A stretch of DNA of 8,464 nt, taken from contig JBEEMV010000179.1 in NCBI GenBank assembly GCA_041192505.1, forward strand, positions 1 through 8,464. Direction: 5' to 3'. Below, one piece after another: positions 5,190 to 8,464 of the stretch. The notes beneath the pieces were generated by a model. It was not told where the DNA came from. It saw only the letters and a program-made list of their open reading frames with translations, and did no database searches. This DNA is from CAIODY01 sp041192505. GTDB lineage: Bacteria > Bacteroidota > Bacteroidia > Chitinophagales > CAIODY01. The stretch's first letter is position 1, and the number at the start of each line of letters is the position of its first letter. Both the position numbers and the translations under genes were made by a program.

Positions 5190-6215
5190 CTATCTAAAAA
5201 ATATTTCAGTTGCACCAAAACCATACAAGGGATGGAATTCATTTTTGAAACTTCTTACTGCATTATACTCTTTAATAATCAACCAAATTTCGGCTCTTAA
5301 TTTACCTTTACCAATGCCATGAATTACTGTAAATTTAGATAGTTTATGAATCATTGCTTCTTCAAAACATTTTCTGAAATGTTGTAATTGAATTTTAATT
5401 ATTTCAGCATTGGTCATGCCTGCATGACTATCAATCAAGTTTTCGATATGCAAATCAATAGTATCATCAATAAAAAAATGTCTATGTTTTTCAGGTTGTG
5501 GTTTCTTAAAGTTTTCTTTTATTTTTCGTTCTACTTGTTTTACTAAAGCATTATTAATTTCAATTTCTTTATTTCTACTTTCCGATTGATTAAGCAATAA
5601 TCCTAATTGATAATTATAAGCCGATTCATTTAAAATTGGCGTTGATGATAAATCTTTAAAGAATGATTTTGGTTTTAGTTTTATTGTTTTTGATAATTGA
5701 AATAATGGATGCGAATTATGTTCGATAGTAATTTCAATTAATGGGTTTTCGTTTAATTCATCAAAAGCTAAATCGCCCAAACGATAGATATAACGCCTGT
5801 TCAAACGATTTTTTAAATGCATATACAACTCATTATTCAAACTTAATTTTATTTGAAATTGTACATCGTCATTAGTATCGTTTACCAATATCATTTCAAA
5901 AAAATGTTGGTCATCAATCTCAACAGGTAAAAATGAAAGATGTAAACCTGTTTCGATATTGTTTTGATTATTGATAAAATACAATTCAGCTTCAGATAAA
6001 ATTTGTTTCGAATCAACTATTTCGGGTTCTGATTTTACTGCATCTTGTTCCTTGTATAATTCTAAATCATCCATAAAAACAGGAACAATATTTTCTTCAT
6101 CTAGCTGAATTTTAAGCATGTGCATATTCACAAAGTCTTTCACAATGCCAATTTCGGCAGTGTGTATCAACCAAACTTTGTCGTCTATTTTATATTTAAA
6201 GGCTGTTTTTTTCAT
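5190..6215 (-). CDS. DUF2027 and Smr domain protein
   Basis: This 341-residue protein starts with a DUF2027-like segment (FKYKIDDKVWLIHTAEIGIV at about 6-25, ending IVPVFMDDLELY). A beta-rich middle of about 90-185 follows, then a charged linker (KQVERKIKENFKKPQPEKHR, 226-245). The C-terminal Smr domain (about 248-341) carries DLHIE at 254-258, HGIGKGKLR at 299-307 and GATEIFFR at the end. Smr domains occur in MutS2 and stand-alone proteins and have nicking or RNA-cleaving activity in studied cases. DUF2027-Smr proteins are typical of Bacteroidota and their role is not established. I place the start at the ATG at 6213-6215, because homologous DUF2027 proteins begin at this KY-DKV segment; an ATG at 6263 would add 16 residues. 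A TATTTTTG box (6235-6228) just upstream also favours the shorter start. It heads the minus-strand group and diverges from ligA. Confidence 0.88.
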   Translation of the reverse strand: MKKTAFKYKIDDKVWLIHTAEIGIVKDFVNMHMLKIQLDEENIVPVFMDDLELYKEQDAVKSEPEIVDSKQILSEAELYFINNQNNIETGLHLSFLPVEIDDQHFFEMILVNDTNDDVQFQIKLSLNNELYMHLKNRLNRRYIYRLGDLAFDELNENPLIEITIEHNSHPLFQLSKTIKLKPKSFFKDLSSTPILNESAYNYQLGLLLNQSESRNKEIEINNALVKQVERKIKENFKKPQPEKHRHFFIDDTIDLHIENLIDSHAGMTNAEIIKIQLQHFRKCFEEAMIHKLSKFTVIHGIGKGKLRAEIWLIIKEYNAVRSFKNEFHPLYGFGATEIFFR

Positions 6216-6227
6216 GAATGATGATTG

Positions 6228-6235
6228 CAAAAATA
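6228..6235 (-). promoter_or_regulatory. Possible -7 box (TATTTTTG) of the Smr gene
   Basis: The minus strand reads TATTTTTG, a full match to the Bacteroidota -7 pattern TAnnTTTG, 12 bases upstream of the preferred ATG. No TTG is found about 19 bases further upstream, so the promoter is only half supported. If real, it lies inside the longer reading frame and would exclude the start at 6263. Confidence 0.3.
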
Positions 6236-6288
6236 GTTTAGCATTACTTATTTTTATACTCATCTATCAATTTTAAAATGTTTGTTTT

Positions 6289-6296
6289 TACATTTG
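6289..6296 (+). promoter_or_regulatory. Possible -7 box (TACATTTG) of ligA
   Basis: TACATTTG fits TAnnTTTG and ends four bases before the first ATG of ligA. Transcription would then begin at or just after 6301, giving a leaderless or near-leaderless message starting ATGATG. The -33 TTTG is missing at the expected position (6266-6269 reads ATCA), so support is weak. Confidence 0.28.
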
Positions 6297-6300
6297 TTTT

Positions 6301-8388
6301 ATGATGCATCCAAATTCACACTTAATAATAGAACAAACCCATCAATTCCTTAAAAACCCTGCAAATATTGACTCTATCCATATTTTAAGAGATGTTTTGC
6401 GATTTCATGAACATCGTTATTATGTTTTGGATGAGCCATTAATAAGTGATTTTGAGTACGATACTTTATTCAATCAATTAAAAGAAATCGAAAAAAATAA
6501 TCCCGAATTAATTACGCCCGATTCGCCTACACAACGTGTGGCTGTGGGTTTGAGCGATGATTTTACAGAAGTGAAACACATTGTGCCGATGTTGAGTTTG
6601 GAAAATAGTTATGATGCAAATGATTTGAAAGATTGGGACAGAAAAGTGAAAGAATTTATTGAAGCCGATGAAGTGGAATATGTGGTAGAACCAAAATTTG
6701 ATGGTGGTGGAATCTCGATAATTTTTGAAAATAATATTTTCACTCGTGGGGCTACACGAGGCGATGGTAGCATTGGCGAAGAGATTACGAACAATTTAAA
6801 ACAACTTCGCAGCATTCCACTTTCGGCAGATTTTTTTAAAAATAAAATTCGCAAAATTGAAATCCGTGGCGAAGTAATTATTCCGAATGAAAAATTTAAA
6901 AAGATAAATCAGCAACGTGTAGAAAATAATTTGCCACCGTTTGCTAACCCCAGAAATGCTGCTACTGGCGGCTTGCGGATGAAAGACCCCAAAGAAGTGG
7001 CGCAACGTGGCATGGAAGCTTTTCTTTATCACGTTAGTTTTTGTGAAGATGAAAATGGCAATGATGCACTTCGTAAAATTATTACGCATCATTCGCAAGC
7101 CATTGAAACCATTGATAAATTAGGCATTCGCAGCTCTTTTTCAGTTTTAAGTATTTGTAAAAACATTGAAGAAGTGATTGCCAAATGCAATGAATGGGAA
7201 GCGAAAAGAAATTCATTGGATTATGAAATTGATGGCATGGTAGTGAAAGTAAACTCATTAATTCTGCAAGAAAAATGTGGTTACACAGCTCATCATCCAC
7301 GATGGGCAATTGCTTATAAATTTGCTGCGAAGCAAGCCACATCAACGCTTTTGGGTGTAGAATACCAAGTGGGAAGAACAGGTGCTATTACGCCAGTTGC
7401 AAAAATTGAACCTGTGCCTTTGGCTGGTGTTACGATTTCGTCCATGTCGCTTTTTAATGAAGATGTGATTCGTGAAAAAGATTTGATGATTGGCGACAAA
7501 GTGTTGATTGAACGCAGTGGCGATGTGATTCCTTATATCGTGAAATCGTTGGCTGATGCACGAAATGGCAATGAACAAAAAATAATTTTTCCAACCAATT
7601 GTCCTTCGTGCAATTCAGTTTTAACTAAACCAGAAGAAGAAGCAGTGTGGCGATGTGTGAACATCAACTGCCCTGCACAAAGTGTTGAACGCATCATTCA
7701 TTTTGTTTCAAAAGATGCAATGGATGTGAAAGGATTGGGCGAAGCCAACATTCGTAAATTTTATGAAATGGGCATCATTACTGATATTCCGAGCATTTTT
7801 AAAATTGATTTTGAAAAAATTTCATCGCTTGATGGCTTTGGTGAAAAATCAATCAACAACATGAAAGCTGCATTGGAGGCTTGCAAACAACAATCATTAA
7901 GCAAATTAATTTTTGGTTTAGGAATTCGTTTTGTGGGCGAAGGCACGGCAAAAAATTTAGAAAGAACAGTGCATCATTTATTCGATTTGAAAGAAAAATC
8001 GGTAGAAGAATTATTACAAATTGGCGATGTAGGCGATAAAGTTGCCGCTTCTATTTTTGAATATTTTCACAACGATGAAAATTTAAAAATGCTACATGAG
8101 TTGCAAGAAATTGGTGTGAACATGGAAGCCAAAATAGAAGGCGATGCAGCCACAAAAAAATTTAGCGGACTCACATTTTTATTCACTGGCACCTTACCAA
8201 CGCTGGGCAGAAGCAAAGCCGAAGAAATAGTAGAAGCCAATGGTGGTGCAGTATTGGGAACGGTGAGTAAAAAACTAAACTACTTAATTGTGGGTGCCGA
8301 TGCTGGCAGTAAATTAGAAAAAGCACAAAAAATTGCTTCGATAAATATTATAGATGAAGCAGGGTTTTTGAAAATGGTGAGTGAATAA
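6301..8388 (+). CDS. ligA: NAD-dependent DNA ligase LigA
   Basis: This is a complete 695-residue ligase that seals nicks in DNA during replication and repair using NAD. Domains in order: the Ia NAD-binding segment at about 25-75 (HRYYVLDEPLISDFEYD); the adenylation domain with catalytic Lys132 in EPKFDG, SLEN at 99-102, EIRGEV at 188-192, DGMVVKV at 311-317 and AYKFAAK at 338-344; the OB fold at about 352-420; a four-cysteine zinc finger (Cys434, Cys437, Cys452, Cys457); helix-hairpin-helix repeats at about 475-605; and a C-terminal BRCT domain at about 618-695. Length is slightly above E. coli LigA (671). The motif after Lys132 is KFDGGGISI instead of the more common KIDGLAI, a variant I associate with Bacteroidota. 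Two ATG codons stand in tandem at 6301 and 6304; either could start. It diverges from the Smr gene and ends 1 bp before its terminator stem. The identification is certain. Confidence 0.99.
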   Translation: MMHPNSHLIIEQTHQFLKNPANIDSIHILRDVLRFHEHRYYVLDEPLISDFEYDTLFNQLKEIEKNNPELITPDSPTQRVAVGLSDDFTEVKHIVPMLSLENSYDANDLKDWDRKVKEFIEADEVEYVVEPKFDGGGISIIFENNIFTRGATRGDGSIGEEITNNLKQLRSIPLSADFFKNKIRKIEIRGEVIIPNEKFKKINQQRVENNLPPFANPRNAATGGLRMKDPKEVAQRGMEAFLYHVSFCEDENGNDALRKIITHHSQAIETIDKLGIRSSFSVLSICKNIEEVIAKCNEWEAKRNSLDYEIDGMVVKVNSLILQEKCGYTAHHPRWAIAYKFAAKQATSTLLGVEYQVGRTGAITPVAKIEPVPLAGVTISSMSLFNEDVIREKDLMIGDKVLIERSGDVIPYIVKSLADARNGNEQKIIFPTNCPSCNSVLTKPEEEAVWRCVNINCPAQSVERIIHFVSKDAMDVKGLGEANIRKFYEMGIITDIPSIFKIDFEKISSLDGFGEKSINNMKAALEACKQQSLSKLIFGLGIRFVGEGTAKNLERTVHHLFDLKEKSVEELLQIGDVGDKVAASIFEYFHNDENLKMLHELQEIGVNMEAKIEGDAATKKFSGLTFLFTGTLPTLGRSKAEEIVEANGGAVLGTVSKKLNYLIVGADAGSKLEKAQKIASINIIDEAGFLKMVSE

Positions 8389-8389
8389 A

Positions 8390-8437
8390 AAAGCCCCGAA
8401 AATCATTTATGAATTTCAGGGCTTTAATTTTTTTTTA
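8390..8437 (+). terminator. Intrinsic terminator after ligA, probably bidirectional
   Basis: AAAGCCC (8390-8396) pairs with GGGCTTT (8419-8425). After one C-A mismatch, GAAA (8398-8401) pairs with TTTC (8414-8417), closing a 12-base loop. A run of ten T follows (8427-8436). On the minus strand the same stem ends in GGGGCTTTTTT, so it may also stop a convergent transcript from the right. It begins two bases after the ligA stop. Confidence 0.92.
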
Positions 8438-8439
8438 AA

Positions 8440-8464
8440 ATTGAATTACAAATGTAATTTCAAT
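8440..8464. repeat. Palindrome at the right edge
   Basis: ATTACA (8445-8450) and TGTAAT (8453-8458) form an inverted repeat around AA. With one bulged T the arms extend to ATTGA and TCAAT, about 11 paired positions in 25 bases, reaching the last base of the window. It could be an operator, part of a second terminator, or a repeat; the sequence is cut before its context is seen. Confidence 0.45.

Noticed and set aside
6609..7946. Several minus-strand open frames opposite ligA
   Set aside because: All lie antisense to conserved ligase domains and show no protein-like features.

Overview
The window looks like a chromosomal piece of an AT-rich member of the Bacteroidota. Three things point there: sampled gene interiors run at about 25-32% G+C, coding starts lack Shine-Dalgarno sites, and the clearest promoter fits the Bacteroidota TTTG-N19-TAnnTTTG pattern. 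Protein content agrees: a DUF2027-Smr protein, a thiS-thiC thiamine cluster and a LigA with an EPKFDGGG active site. A genus cannot be named from sequence alone.

Left part (1-2528, minus strand): a TPP-controlled thiamine transcription unit. A promoter at 2498-2528 leads directly into a TPP riboswitch (2334-2490) with a greatly enlarged P3 arm. A leader of about 155 nt follows, then thiS (sulfur carrier). Three genes with no known thiamine role come next: a three-helix membrane protein, a small nucleotidyltransferase with an intact GG/DxD/D active site, and a 69-residue partner whose start overlaps the nucleotidyltransferase stop. The 5' end of thiC (179 codons) runs off the left edge. The nucleotidyltransferase/small-protein pair is built like a two-gene toxin-antitoxin or defence-type module. 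Its position between thiS and thiC, downstream of the riboswitch, is the most unusual feature of the window.

Middle part (2544-6215, minus strand): four genes, in transcription order. They are a DUF2027-Smr protein, a LysE/RhtB-type exporter, an adrenodoxin/Isc-type [2Fe-2S] ferredoxin and a protein resembling GT-B glycosyltransferases. The first three are tightly spaced (17-43 bp). The fourth lies beyond a 240-bp gap containing a 186-bp element with 18-bp inverted ends built on CATAG/CTATG words.

Right part (6301-8464, plus strand): ligA, the NAD-dependent DNA ligase, diverges from the Smr gene. It is complete and is followed by a bidirectional intrinsic terminator. A second, unassigned palindrome lies against the right edge.

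Several spacers carry short degenerate repeated words, a different word in each spacer, and one such word fills the P3 arm of the riboswitch. No rRNA, tRNA, CRISPR array, transposase or prophage gene was seen.
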